From Welwitschia mirabilis (lineage: Eukaryota > Gnetophyta > Gnetopsida > Welwitschiales), in the NCBI GenBank assembly GCA_051453625.1, contig JBOZIK010000001.1, forward strand, positions 182,273,870 through 182,337,869: DNA of 64,000 bases, read 5' to 3'. Numbering within the stretch: position 1 is the first letter of the stretch; each line of letters starts with the position of its first letter. The notes below the pieces were generated by a model. That model had not been told where the DNA came from and did not search any database. It saw only the letters and a program-made list of their open reading frames with translations. Below are positions 33,800 to 45,935 of the stretch, in pieces. A program made the translations under genes and the position numbers.

Positions 33800-35595
33800 C
33801 TAATGCTTTACTTCTCCTATTTTGCTTAACAAATATTCGGTTCCATTATTAGAAGAATCTTGTAAGGGATCTTGATCTAATACTGCTAGTTTTTCTTTTA
33901 GTATCCAAACTTTTCTTAGTTTACCCTGCACAAAGTAATGTACCATTCTAGTATTTCTCTTCAGATTGCTAGTATAATACCTATTTTTAAATTTTGTTGA
34001 ATATGTATATTGATAACTATATCTATTATGATAGTAATAGAAAATAATATTATTTGTAAATGCTAAATCTTCATACTTTGGTCTATAATTTCATTTTTTA
34101 ATTAAGAAGACTGAAGTGCTAGTTGAAGCTCTAGTGTATCCCAAGCCACTCTTGTCATTTGTGTTACACAAGCATGATATTCAAAGTTTTATTACCTTAG
34201 GTAACTTTTTCATTAATTTTCTTACATGATTCAAATCTCATATTAGTCTATTAACCTTAGCTTTGAGAGCTAAGTTTTTAAGATATAATTCATTACAAAC
34301 ATTCTTTTCTTGTTTATATGCTTCTTCATGAATATGAAGTAGCTTTTTCATCTTGGTACATAATTTTTGTAGCTTAACAAACTCTTCAAAAATTAGATCA
34401 TAACTTTCTTGAATATTCGTACCTATACCATCTTGACTTTTTGAATCATAGCCTTATTCTGTCTTATCACCTTCTTCTTGAAAATGTGCAATAGCCATGT
34501 AGGAAGGATGAGCTTTCTCATCACTGGATGTTTCTTCTTTCATTGCTCCTTCATCATCATCCCATCTTGTAAAGAAGGATCTCTGCTTATTTAATTCTTT
34601 CTCTTGTTTCTTATCCTATATTCTATTAGCATTAGTACATTCTTAGGTTATATATTCTCCACATACCCAACATTCTACTTTGGAAATATTAGGGAAAAAA
34701 AAAGCATTATTAGAAGAGTTAATTTTAAAATTACCATTGGCTTGAAAAATGGATGATTTATTGAGTTCATCCATTTTGTTATGGTTGTGTGTAAGAAGTA
34801 TTTTTACTCTTCTTGTGATGAATGCAATTTCCTAATTTACTTCATCATTAGAGTTATTTTTTCTTTTTCTTCCTTTTCCTTTTCTTTTGAACTTTGTTTT
34901 GTGCTTTCACTTGCCTTAAGTGCAATGGATTTTTCTTTCAAGATTTAATCTTGTATGATATTTATTTTATATGTTGTAAGAGCACTTTATAATCCTTCTA
35001 TCTTTATTATGTTAAAATATATTGACTCTTATATATTTGTAGTTTTAGGCTTATATTTAGGGGTTAGAGATCTAGTAACTTTATATATTACCTTTTCTTC
35101 TAGAAGACTTTCTCTAATGCCTCATATAGCATTTACAATGTTGGAAAATCTAGTGAAGTACTCATGAATTTTTTCTCCATGTTTCATATTAAGTTTCTCG
35201 AATTGATTCATATATATGAGAAGCTTTGATTGTTTTATAGCATAAGTACCTTTATACATTCCAACTAAAATATTTCAAATTTCTTGTGTCATTTTACAAT
35301 CTAATATTTTATTGAACATTTCCATTGTTAAAGTAGAATAAAGTGCATTTTTTACTTTAGAGTCATATATGATAGTATCTTTTTCTTTATCTTCCCAATC
35401 TTTTCTCTACATGATCTAAGTGATGGTGTTACCTGCAGTATCTGTTATGGTTTCTATAGGATCTGTATATCATTCTATTATGCTTTGTCATATCTAAAAC
35501 TCAAAAGACTATAAGTACACTTGTATCCTTATATTCCAATAGGCATAGTTTGTTCCATCGAAGAGCAAAGGTCTAACAAATAGTATCCCTTCCAT
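33800..35595 (-). pseudogene. Gag of element H
   Basis: The minus-strand ATG at 35593-35595 starts MEGILFVRPLLFDGTNYAYW, the usual start of plant copia Gag (FDGTNYxxW). Next come DSKVKNALYSTLTMEMFNKI, YKGTYAIKQSKLLIYMNQFE and HEYFTRFSNIVNAI, typical of the UBN2-type capsid region. A zinc knuckle near 34630-34670, CWVCGEYITxEC, has lost its histidine. A coiled-coil-like stretch (FVKLQKLCTKMKKLLHIHEE) follows, then RKVWILKEKLAVL near 33880-33920, like the VWVPK phrase that ends gag in SIRE-type elements. Protease does not follow. Stops occur at several Trp and Gln positions. Confidence 0.8.
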
Positions 35596-35629
35596 TATTC
35601 ACTTAAGGAAGTTACTTCTTTTTATGAGT

Positions 35630-35646
35630 ACCCACTTTGATACCAC
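35630..35646 (-). other. Element H primer-binding site (initiator tRNA-Met type)
   Basis: The minus strand reads GTGGTATCAAAGTGGGT directly inside the LTR. Against TGGTATCAGAGC it differs by transitions only in the first twelve bases. Confidence 0.7.
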
Positions 35647-37087
35647 TAGAGAATTATTGAACTTAGAAGAGATGGTTGAATTTTTCTACTAAATAAAATT
35701 TTTAATCAAATAATAGAATGAAAATTCATAGTAAAATAAACATCTTACTAAGATACCATCATTTCCCAACCCTGGTATGTCCCCATACATAGGGTAGCTT
35801 TCTCTCACATCTCTAGATATTCTTGACCTATAAGAAAATAGTGGTTTTCTAGTAGTGTTCTAGTGCATCATCAAGCTTGCAATAATGAAAGTATCCTCGA
35901 AAGATAACACTCTCTTCCTTGTGAGGAAATAGTGGTTTTTTAGGCATACTACAAGCCTTACAATAGCATGGGTCTTCTTGCAATCCAACACTCTCTTCCC
36001 CAAATGGAAATAGTGGTTTTTTTAGCTGCACCACAAACCTTACAACGAAGTAAGTTCTCATAGGCATAACCTTAAATGCACACCTATACAAGGGTTATCT
36101 TATAAAGAGTTTTGATTCAACATAAGAATGAACTTACTATAATATTCAGAAATAGGATAGTCAAAAAATATAAGATCTACTATAAAGACTTGAGTTCCTT
36201 ATTGTTGTTGTTGTCACGAGTGCAAAAGAATGATGCAGCAATGTAGGATTCAAGAACAAATGATGAAGACATTATAAGCTCCTTTGCAATGATAGCTTTG
36301 ATCCTTCACGAGATGTTCTTACGACTCATGCAACCTTTGTTCTATATAAAGATGTGTTCGTTATGTGCCTTATATGTATAATTGTTTTAAAGTTATATGA
36401 TGGTTAAAGTACCAAAAGTTTTGAAATATTTCATAACATTGAGCCTTTATACCATTGAATAGAAACTAGCCATTTGATCTTGAACAATAGCTATTTAAAC
36501 TTTGTAACTACCATGAAAAGGATAGAAATCATTTAAACTTTAAGAATGCATCTTCGTTTTTAATTGACATGAACTTTAGTCCAAGACATCTACGAATTTG
36601 TGTACATATACTAATAGTTAGGTTCCTTTACCTTATAGATGTCTTTAGTAAACTTGTCCAAAATTTGATGAAAATTGATCTATATAATTTTCAAGCCTTC
36701 ATGATCATGAATTCATGATGTAAAATTTAATGTCTCACTAGAAATGTGAAATATTAATCAAAATCTAAGAAGACTTTATTACCTAATTTAGTGTAGTATA
36801 GATTTGTTCAATCATGTAAACATCTTCATCTATGTATGTTCAACTTCTAGCATAATCATTTTTGATAAGATAATTATCTTTAACCTATGAACTAAAAGCT
36901 AGTACATTTAAGACATCCTTGATTTATAGATATAATCACCAGAGGCGTCTACAATTTCTTAGATTTCCTTATATAACTGACTTTGCATTTTAACTCTGAT
37001 CCTATTTGTGAGTTATCATATTTAAAGATCTACACAATGACATAAAATATTTGATAAGTAAAATCATCAAAACTATATTTGCCAACA
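35647..37087 (-). repeat. Element H 5' LTR
   Basis: 1441 bp, matching 28738-30256. On the plus strand it runs from TAGAGAATTATTGAAC to TTTGCCAACA, and TATCC follows as target duplication. It has two or three tandem-like blocks around 35880-36020 (AACACTCTCTTCC ... GGAAATAGTGGTTTTT), also seen at 28985-29100, and GATGTC motifs at 36570-36960. The open frame 35849-36091 lies inside this repeated LTR block and is not a gene. Confidence 0.75.
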
Positions 37088-37092
37088 TATCC

Positions 37093-37419
37093 AATAAGCT
37101 TATCTCTACACACCTCATTACATGATAAAGTATGCAAGGACTGTCATTATTCTAACTTTTAAAGGAAGTATCCTCTACCCTTTCTCCTAAACTTAATGTC
37201 TATGAAAAAGGTGCTAAAGTAAGACATAAGATGCATGAGTAGAATTTTAATATCATTCTAAAGTAGGTAAATTCTTTAGTCATAAGGTATAAGTTTGGCT
37301 TTTCATCCATTTCTATATTATTCCACTTTGTGAATCATCTCTTTCCAATGAATTATTAAAGAAAAGAGCATTTAAACAAGTGTTTTTTTTAAGGAAATTC
37401 ATTCAAAGCAGAATAGATC
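37093..37419. other. AT-rich stretch between element H and an L1 relic
   Basis: Nothing supportable on either strand. It may be the decayed 3' part of the neighbouring L1. Confidence 0.35.
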
Positions 37420-38330
37420 TAATTGACATACCTAATCCAAGTTTCTGATTTGCATATCAAAGCTATAAAGTTTTCTCTTTTTGAAATTCATCTTTAACTT
37501 AGAGGCTTATTAGAAATCAATAAGGAATTATTTTATAATTTTAATTTAATATTTTATTATGATAAAAAATAAAATAATATCATCCATAAATAAAGAATGG
37601 TTGAAAAAATTTAAACCTTTTATTAGTTAAATCTCTTTTAGTGTACTTCCTATGTGATTTTCTTTGGTAATTTTTCAAACCATTCCATTATTAAAAAAAA
37701 TAAATATGATGATATTATATTTCCTTATGTTATGCCATTTGGGGGGCTAAAACATTATATTTCTTAGCCACTAATTCTTGAGACATAAATTACATACGAA
37801 TAATAAGTCTTAATTTTTTAATTTAGCTGGCTAGAAAATCCATCTGTTTCAATACTAATTTCATGTATCTCTAATCTACTAGAGTATAGACCTTACTTAA
37901 ATTAAGTTTTAGGGCTCAATTAGCTTCATTATTCTAAACCACAAAATGAAAAATCCTTTAAACAGTGTTTACTTATTATAAAATAGATTATCCTTTTATA
38001 AAGCTTGTTTCCTATCATTATAATAAAAAAGACATAATAACTTTCATCCCTTCACTAAATAATTTGAAAAAATATTTTATATAAAGTATAACACAAATTA
38101 GTTAGCTTGAATTAGTGATTTTATTATCAATTTTCTTTTGGAAACAATAACAATATAGGTATGATTAATCTCTTTTGAGAGTTTTTTCTAATCTTTAAAC
38201 TTCACAAATAGAAAATTAAATATCCTTTTGGATTTCATTCTTAAAAGCTCTAAAACATTTAGCTATAACCTCTTAAGTACTTGAACTCTTCTTATTGGCT
38301 GAGTAAAATCAATCCATTTGAACTATTCTC
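37420..38330 (-). pseudogene. L1-type LINE reverse transcriptase relic
   Basis: Minus-strand translation in shifting frames shows LCYTLYKIF (about 38080), then ALKLNLSKVYTLVD and RYMKLVLKQMDFLAS (about 37830-37910), then GNIISSYLFFLIMEWFEKL (about 37670-37730), then LFMDDIILFF (about 37575-37600) and ASKLKMNFKKRKLYSF. This is the motif order of plant L1 RT: YKIxxKxLAxR, LDxxKAYDxVxWxFL, GLRQGxPLSPYLFxLxMExL, FADDxLLF, SGLxxNxxKS. The first catalytic Asp (AYD) is Thr. Frameshifts and stops are frequent. It is a dead, truncated copy. Confidence 0.7.
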
Positions 38331-39289
38331 TTATTAGAGGTGCATTCATAATATCCTTTTTAGGTTTTAAGTATATGGATCTATAAGTAACATTCAAATT
38401 ATTAAACTTTATTTTTTAAATAAGCTCATGCATCTTCATATGTCAAGTTTGATGTACTTTATATAATTAATGTATACAAATGATCTTTAACACTTGTCAA
38501 TATGAGAATGCTAATGTAATATTCATATGAGATAATTTTTAATCATTTTGATTAATTAAGGGTAATTTTATCCCTTACTGATGTAAGGATTTACTTTAGT
38601 TTGTATCATTTCTTTCACTACATTCTTTTACTACATATCTTGCATGATACGTGTTGATTGTTTTATTTAAGTCTAACTTAACTTAGAATAACTCTTTACA
38701 ATTAGTTTAATTATTTTTTACAATTAGACTATAAATTTTAATACATTCATTTTCTTAACCTGTTTAATCTAATTTTGTATGACTCCTTTAAATGTATGAA
38801 TCAAACTCTTAGGACTAACTCCTTACATCAAGTATAGAATTTTTTGATTAATGTTCCTTATTTACTTGTGTTGTTTGAATTTTAAACAACAATCTTTCCT
38901 TTTTTTTTTCTCTCATTTGGTTACAAATCCTTCATCTTATTAGTGAGTTATTTAATATTTTAACTAAAATATTTTAGTCTATTGATATTATTAATAAACA
39001 ATAAATGATTGAATATGTCTATTAAATATAAGTTAAATCTTTATTCAAAGAGTTTTAATTTTAACATATTTAGTATTAAAGGGTTTTAGAACCATAATTT
39101 GTAATTTTAGGATGATGCATTTGATTCATCACGTTTGTTCCTAAATATTAGTTAAAAGTTACATATAATTTAATTAAAAAAATTTTGAGTTTATTAATAT
39201 TTTATCCTTTTTTGTTTCATATTTAAATAAAATCATTATTTCATTAAATAAGATTCAAATCCCTTTCATCTTTATTTGTAGGTATAATT
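38331..39289. other. AT-rich stretch without recognisable genes
   Basis: No supported feature. Parts may belong to the flanking L1 and copia relics. Confidence 0.35.
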
Positions 39290-39760
39290 TTTTCAAACTC
39301 TATCTTTCTAAAGGCTACAATATTATTGTTGATTATCTAGCACTTAGTAAACTTTATTATAAAGGTCATAACCAACTAGATACATAATAATAACTTTCTT
39401 ATCCATATTTATGTAATCTATACCTGGAAAAAATGCAGCATATACAATTAATGGATTATAGATATTTTACGTCAATGTCATTTTAAACTATATGGATTTG
39501 ATATTTTTACTATTTTAACTAGTAGCTGGAAATATATTTAATATATATATTTCATTATTTTTGTGTCTTTTCTCCATCACACTTCAAAATCGCCATGTTG
39601 TAGATAAGTTTTCTTATTATTTCAAAACATTATTATCTCACATTTTGATACTTTACTAAATTAAGGTGTATGAGGTTAAGTAGTCTTATAAGTCATCTCA
39701 TATCTATTGTACACTTTTAGAAGTTAATATTCACATATAGTATTCCTTCATCTATTTTTA
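39290..39760 (-). pseudogene. Copia-type integrase relic
   Basis: Minus-strand patches: YKTT then PHTP then FSKVSKCE (about 39640-39690), like TxPHTPQQNGVSERKNR around the integrase catalytic Glu, and NMDKKVIIMYLVGYDLYNKV then VLDNQ then YCSL (about 39320-39430), like KLDxKSxKCxFIGYxxxSKGYRLxDP at the end of copia integrase. Stops are common. The second patch is the stronger one. No RT could be seen in the expected place at 38.3-39.3 kb. Confidence 0.45.
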
Positions 39761-42700
39761 ATACTTTAATTAGTTTTCTAGTTTTATTTTTAATATAGTT
39801 AAAATCTAATAAGAGTAGAGAATTTTTCTTTCATAAATTAGTAAATAATCTATAACATCTTCAAACATTAATAAAAAATAAATCATTTTTGAACTTTAAC
39901 GGAAGTAGTTCATGAGGATTCATAAATATAGTTGTGAATTAATGTTAGTCGTGTTGAGTCTATAAGCTCCATTTCATTGGATCTTCATTCATTAACTTTT
40001 CCCTAATTGATGTTATTTTAAACTTCAAAACCATCTTTTATGTTTCATGCATGTAATATTTTAATGATGTTAAATTTTATGTGCTTAATTATGGATGAAA
40101 TATTAGGAATTTTATTCTCTTATTGCTACAAATTAGAAATTTTTAAAAATAAATTTTAAGGACATAAATATCTTTTAAGTGAGCTCAAAATTTTATATTT
40201 ATTTAATCTATTATAAATAAATTATTATTTTATTTTTTGTGAAGTTAACTAAACAACCAATAAATCTTATTAATCTAGTGATACTAATTAGAATCATTTT
40301 AAAATTATGAACTAATAAAACATATTCTAATATAGTTTTATTCAATATCACCAACATGTATTACTCTTAAGTTGAAGCTATTCCTAATTATCATATAATT
40401 ATAGGGTTGGGGGTTATGTTCAAACCAAAAAGGATCAAAATTTCTAACCATTTATGAAAATACAATAGAATTAATATGCCAAGAAAATCATATTTTTATT
40501 AATTCATAATAAAAGAAAGTCATGTGCATTAGTTTTCATGATTCAAATGAATGTGATTATTACACCATTACTATTATTTGTCAAAATGTTATTAAGATGA
40601 TTAAGATTCTTCTAACATGTTTAAGTTGTATGAATCATGTTGTTTTTGCAAACTTTACAATATTCTTTCTTCTTTTTTTCTTCTTGATCCATTTGGGAAT
40701 TATTCTTTATCCTATATTAACTAGAGCAAGTCCCCTGTATATGTTATGTAGTTTAAGATCCACTTTTAATATTTAGTTTTAATTTCTTTAAGAAACCTAG
40801 AAACTCTAAGTTAATTTGTTTTACAAATATGTGGTATGTCTTAACAAGTAGAGGGAAGATCATGTATCAAAGCTCTTCATTGTTTATGTTCTAACATTAC
40901 TCTTATAACTACATTTTAATGAATATCATTTTCATAATTAATTATCTAATGCTTCCATCTTAAGGGTTTAAATAGTTTTGAATATATGAACTATTTTTTT
41001 GTAATATTTTAAAATGAATAAACATTTATTATGAATCTATCTATACTTTTCTTGATAATGTTTTCAAGGTAATCACGAGAATACTTTCATCTCCAATACT
41101 TGTAGTAATAGATGCATGTATAATTCATTATTTTTCCTTAAATTGTTTAATTTTACCTTCACATGCAGACATTCCTAATTTTTGACTATTTAGTAGGCTA
41201 ATCATGTAGATCTTCTAAATGTTGTAACTTTCTAATTCAATAGTTCACTCTTTGATAACAAAATCAAATTTTTCATCATGTTAATGAACTTTGAGTTTTA
41301 TTCATGCTATACTAATTCTTCCCACCAATCCCCTTTCCCTTCTTCTTTCCTTGCATACAAATTAAATGAAAATTGAAACAAGTTTATTTAAAAATAAAAG
41401 CAATATATATCTTCTACTAGTAATAAAATAAAAGGATAACCAAAAACCTAATGATTTTTTGTTCTTTTAGATCCTTCCTTCTCTTTTTTTTTTAAGGTGT
41501 TTTTTACTAAAATTTCATTATATAGATGGAAATTATAATAAGCCCTATGTAATTCCATTATGAATTATCATGATATAATTAGGTAATTATTACTAAATTA
41601 TATTAATTTAGTTTAACTAATGTAGTAATAGAAAATAAGTGCTTGTAAATAAAAGAGAGTAAGTAATATTTTAGTATTCAAATAAGACTTCAAACTATGT
41701 TAGTATTAAAGTTTCATCCTGAAGAATTTACATTAACCAAAAAATTAACCTTATCTTTAACTTCAAAGTATTTCTCTTTTTATATGAAGGTGAAGAAAGA
41801 ATTATGAAACAATTCTTTTCGAAAAGATAATAGAATTATTAATAGGATGAAAGGATAAATTTTTTCTTTGTTAAGAAAAATTAAGATTATTTGAAGTTTT
41901 ATTTAGTTATTACAAATTTATTTCATACCATGTGTATGGACTTTAAAAGAAGTCATCAAGCACATGAAAAATTCGGAAAGGAATTTTCTATAGGAAAGCA
42001 CTAGTAACAAGAAGAATGTCCATTATTTAAAATCTTAGGATTTCTTATGTAGATTACAAGAGAAAGATTATTTTAATTTAGAAAAGATGTTATGAATTAA
42101 ATTATTTACTCTACATTAAAATAATCTAGGATTTTACACTCAAAGAATGGAAAAGGATTTAGTTATTAACGCCAAATATTTAGATCATTTCAAAAAAATG
42201 TTTGAAGGTTTGCATTTTGTTATATTCTCTACAATTTGAAATGGTTTCCAAACGTTAAGAGAGTGATTAAGAAATCTTATGTATTTAGATATTATAAAAA
42301 TTGAATCTGCTAACTACAATATAATTTCAAATCCTTGGAAGCTTATAATACTTTTAAAGGTAATTAGACTAAAATCTACTTAAAACTACGATTTATGATC
42401 AATTATAATTTCTTTCTAGATAAGTTTTAGAAGTATAGTTTAATAATTACAAATGAATGTTACTTTGCAAATTTAGTCACTCTTTTCTGCATTGTTCATA
42501 AAAAGGAAAATTTCAGGATTTTTTTTTTTTTTTAATAATGATAAAGTAACATATAACCAGACTTACTTTTGCAAAACTAAAAAGGAATACTTTAGAAATG
42601 ATTTTTTTCATTGTTTATAAGTAAGGGGGGGAAATTGGAATTTTACTTCTTTAATGACAATGTAGCGTATAAATTTTTAAAATAGTATTCAATATCCAAG

Positions 42701-42848
42701 TAAACAATGCTTGATATAAATATGGATAAAAGAGGAATATTATTTTTAGTATCTATTTCTCATGTGTTATGGTAACTTTGGAAATAATGTAATGTAAGAT
42801 TCTTTATAGGAAATGAATATTATGCATGATATATTTGTAATTTAATTT
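39761..42848. other. AT-rich stretch, no gene supported
   Basis: Very AT-rich. The plus-strand frame 40522-40776 (84 codons) has no recognisable domain. A minus-strand stretch near 41080-41110 (GDESILVITLKTL) weakly resembles the SDEDxAxxLLxSLP patch of copia gag but is too short to call. A run of 15 T lies near 42517-42531. Confidence 0.35.
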
Positions 42849-43031
42849 TCATAAATAGAAGAAAATACTAAAAATTCCATAAGAAACTATATGTTGATGA
42901 AAAATCATGTTGCATTTGCAAGAGTCACCTGTTTGTTTGGCAACATCAAAAACCCATACCTTTTTAGCCAAAGGGCTAGCCACCACATATCCAAGTTTTA
43001 CATATGATTCATATCCAAAATGTTGAAACAT
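42849..43031 (-). pseudogene. Possible BED-type zinc finger relic of a hAT transposon
   Basis: A 60-codon frame from an ATG contains SPLAKKVWVFDVAKQTGDSC then KCN, MIFHQHIVSYGIF and SIFFYL. Plant hAT proteins begin with a BED finger of the form W-x5-K-x4-G-xx-CKCNxCxxxFxG-x4-RxxxHL. The W, GxxCKCN, F and final L positions fit; the second cysteine is Met and the histidine is Tyr. No downstream transposase is visible. It may instead be chance. Confidence 0.35.
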
Positions 43032-43129
43032 GTTGTTTAGTAAGCTTGGATAGATGGATAAGACTTATAAGCCAACCCATACATTGGAGGATACAAACAC
43101 AAGAAATTGAAGCTTTTAACTTATGAACA

Positions 43130-43440
43130 TAAGTTAAACTATATTGTTAAGGATGCGTGTGCTTTTTTGTACTACCCGCCTACTAAAACTCCTACCCAGG
43201 CAAGTGACTAAGCCTACACCATATAAGGTATGTGTGTAAGCGGTGCGCATCTCATGGCATTCCATCGTACAATGCATAGTATCAGAAAGGTATTGGGAAC
43301 ACTTCGACTCCTCCAATAGGGACCTCCCCTCCTAGCTACAATCACCACGTGGTGCGCGAACTTGACAAACCCACTACATGGGATATGTTAAAATCAAACA
43401 AAGAGGTGTGTACCTTAAAACGAACATGTGACTATCACGT
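43130..43440. other. Isolated higher-G+C patch
   Basis: About 300 bases with many CG dinucleotides (GCGCATCTC, CGACTCCTCC, CCACGTGGTGCGCG) amid AT-rich DNA. The palindrome CACCACGTGGTG lies near 43345. The minus-strand frame 43134-43316 has no known domain. It could be a young insertion or a piece of single-copy DNA. Confidence 0.4.
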
Positions 43441-45483
43441 TAGGCCCCACATATATCATGATCAAACCATATTATGTAAGCCAACTGGCCATCACTAGAT
43501 AAAACCTCTATTTTAAAATGTAATGTTAATCTTTCCATATTTTACAATGTAATGTTAGTATTTCCATAATCCTTTTTTGTTTTTCCCCCATTTTTTTAAT
43601 CTTGTCCTAGACTACTTTTTGATAGTGCAAGAGTTAAGCAACCAACTTAATATCACACAATGGTAATCTTACCTTTCATTTTAATCTAGCTCTAAAGAAG
43701 AAGCATTCTACTTTCTTTCAAGGTCATACATTTTTTAAAGAAAGAGCTCTCTACTTTCTCAAAACATTTATATCGATGGAAATCAAATATTTGAGAGCCA
43801 AATAGAAAACAGAAATTCAATACAATGATATTTCACTCCTAATTTGGAAAACTAACACTCTTAGAATATAATAGGATTTCAACTTTTTGGAAAAAAACTA
43901 TTAGGCATTCTCGTACACAACAGACTTAAGTCTAGAGATGAATACAAGAACGATGATAAAATTACCCTTTATGAAATAAGTGTCTACAGAATCGCTCTCA
44001 ATGATCCACTCCTTACTCTTTGTGTATGGTTGATTACCACAGAACGCAATTGAACTCCACCTTCAATTTTTTTGATTCGTCTGGTATCTCTGTAGAAAGT
44101 GCTTTCGAAAAGCTGCAATAATTTAAGTAGTAATCAATCGTTATCCCATTCCGTTTTTAAAATACGATGGAGTCTGGGAGGGAGGAAAAGGGCGACGGAA
44201 ACTCTTATGGGAAAGGAAAGTAGTTTGAGAATGGCAGAGACTGCATGTGCATCACAGTTTCACAAGAGAATAATGTCTGTCATTTTTATTAGACTCTGCT
44301 GAGCTCATTTCCACTGTTGCATCACCCTTTAATTCAGCTGCGAATGCGACTAACTGATGACTGCATGCAACAGCTTTTGCGTGTTCTTCACATATAAATA
44401 CGTATGCAAATGCAAGCGCTGTTTGCGTATTGTCGTTTTACATGATTCCAGGTCTTGTCTGTTTGCTTTCAGACACAAGAAGAGCACGCACAGACACAGC
44501 TGGAATTCCTTTATCCTGCGGTCGTTACAGACGAAATCGGTGCATGTGATCTCCTTTTTTCCTTGTATGCTTCGAATCTGATGATATTTTTAGTAATAAC
44601 GATGCAAATTTTTAAAGTTTTTAAGTTCCATTCGTTTCTTTTTAAATTTTGCAAATTTGTTTCGCAGCAAGCGGCAATCAAAATCTTTAGCCTTTAGTAA
44701 CAAGAAACACTGCAGCAATATGCTCGACGTGCAAAGGAGAAAACGTTTTTACAGTATGTAACGAACTAAAGACTTGAACCGGTTTTTCAGTTTTAAGTTT
44801 GAAAGATTAACCGTCGTTGTGATCCATGGTAATTGTCACAAAGCATGGGACGGTGATGTCCAAGGTAAGCCGCAATCCTCCCCCTTCCATTGCGATCTTA
44901 AGTAACAGAACTCATTTCTTGTTTCTGTAGACCTCAACACTTCCCAAGGAGTTTATTTCCTTATCAAAATGCATAAGGCACTCCAATTTCAAACACACAC
45001 CTAAGTATTATCAGTTCCAAATTGTTCCTGAACATTTTTAATCTTTGTGCACAAGAATACGAAGGAAATTATAGCAGAGCACATTAAAAAGGCGTACCAG
45101 ATCCTTCCTTTGTTCGGCGTCCAAGCAAAGCAGTCCTCTATACAAACCTCGGTATTTCTTGCAACTCTCTTATGCTCTCAAACAATTTCAGTTTGGCATG
45201 CTGTTTTCAAAAGGATTTTACACATTTTTGGTCTGCATCAGAAGAATATTTAGGAAATCGAGCTCAGCTAGATCTTCAATTTTCTGCACGTTAAAATAAA
45301 GTTAGCTAAGCCGCTCTCTGCAATTTTATTTTGTATGAATACGCGGACAGTACTATTGATTTCGAGAGCCATCTTTACAGCTCACAAGAAACACCTATAA
45401 GCCATGGTAATGCATAGAACTGTGGAAGATTAAAGCAAAGCGTTCCTTCGATCAAGATAAAGTATAAAATTCTCTTTAGAAAC
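43441..45483. other. Gene-flanking DNA of intermediate G+C, no gene identified
   Basis: From about 43.9 kb base composition shifts toward that of single-copy plant DNA. A TATAAATA at 44393-44400 could be a TATA box. Short frames (44099-44302, 44455-44697, 45047-45253) show no domain, and the last starts at GTG. A consensus donor AAGGTAAGC near 44870 and acceptor TTTCTGTAGAC near 44930 are 59 bases apart, which is short for a plant intron. Confidence 0.35.
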
Positions 45484-45600
45484 ACCTACACCTTAGTGGT
45501 TGTGCTTGTGAGTTCGTGGGTTCATTCCTCGAAAAAAGTCTTTCCAAAAAAGTATAAAGGTAGGTGCTATTCCTTAGCACATTTAAAAGGTTATATTTTG
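45484..45600 (+). repeat. Possible tRNA-derived SINE fragment
   Basis: TTAGTGGTTGTGCTTG (45493-45508) resembles the RNA polymerase III A box and GGGTTCATTCC (45518-45528) the B box GGTTCRANTCC. Spacing is shorter than usual and no A-tail is clear. Confidence 0.3.
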
Positions 45601-45929
45601 TTTTAGAATGCATAAAACGTTATAGATTTCCAAAGGATCTAAGCCTTTCCATATTGCTTTACAAAAATAATAACAAAATTAGCATAGCCTGTGGTGGATA
45701 AGCATACATACATTCAAACAGAAATGCCGAGAGTTATACAATATTTGAAGATCATTGTTTTCAGGTTAAGGTTATGCATTTCCTTGATGTGGGGATTTGA
45801 GCTCTGTCGTTAACATTGGTGCACTACAATATGTATAATATTTTCACACATCACATAAAATAAAAAGAAGTCACAGCACGAAATAAATAGCAAATCTCAA
45901 TTCAACATTCATAGTTATCAAACTTAATA
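45601..45929. other. AT-rich spacer downstream of the HyPRP-type gene
   Basis: No feature seen on either strand. Confidence 0.4.
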
Positions 45930-45935
45930 TTTATT
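45930..45935 (-). promoter_or_regulatory. Possible poly(A) signal of the HyPRP-type gene
   Basis: AATAAA on the minus strand, about 360 bases after the stop codon. It is the first exact match that I see downstream of the gene. Confidence 0.35.

Larger units (their letters stand above)
28738..37087 (-). mobile_element. Element H: LTR retrotransposon with copia-type gag and a Transposase_32-like ORF
   Basis: About 8.3 kb as drawn, minus strand: 5' LTR 35647-37087, primer-binding site, gag, non-coding spacer, second ORF, 3' UTR, polypurine tract, 3' LTR 28738-30256. Flanking 5-mers CATCC (28733-28737) and TATCC (37088-37092) form a target duplication with one transition. I searched the internal region by eye for RT, RNase H, integrase and protease motifs and found none. 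An unresolved contig overlap (30254-30545) adds about 200 false bases. It has the same gene plan as element G but unrelated LTRs. Confidence 0.75.

Noticed and set aside
35849-36091. 80-codon minus-strand frame
   Set aside because: Lies within the 5' LTR of element H and translates an internally repeated non-coding block.
45047-45253. 68-codon plus-strand frame with a protein-like look
   Set aside because: Starts at GTG, lacks any domain, and no ATG or splice context supports it.
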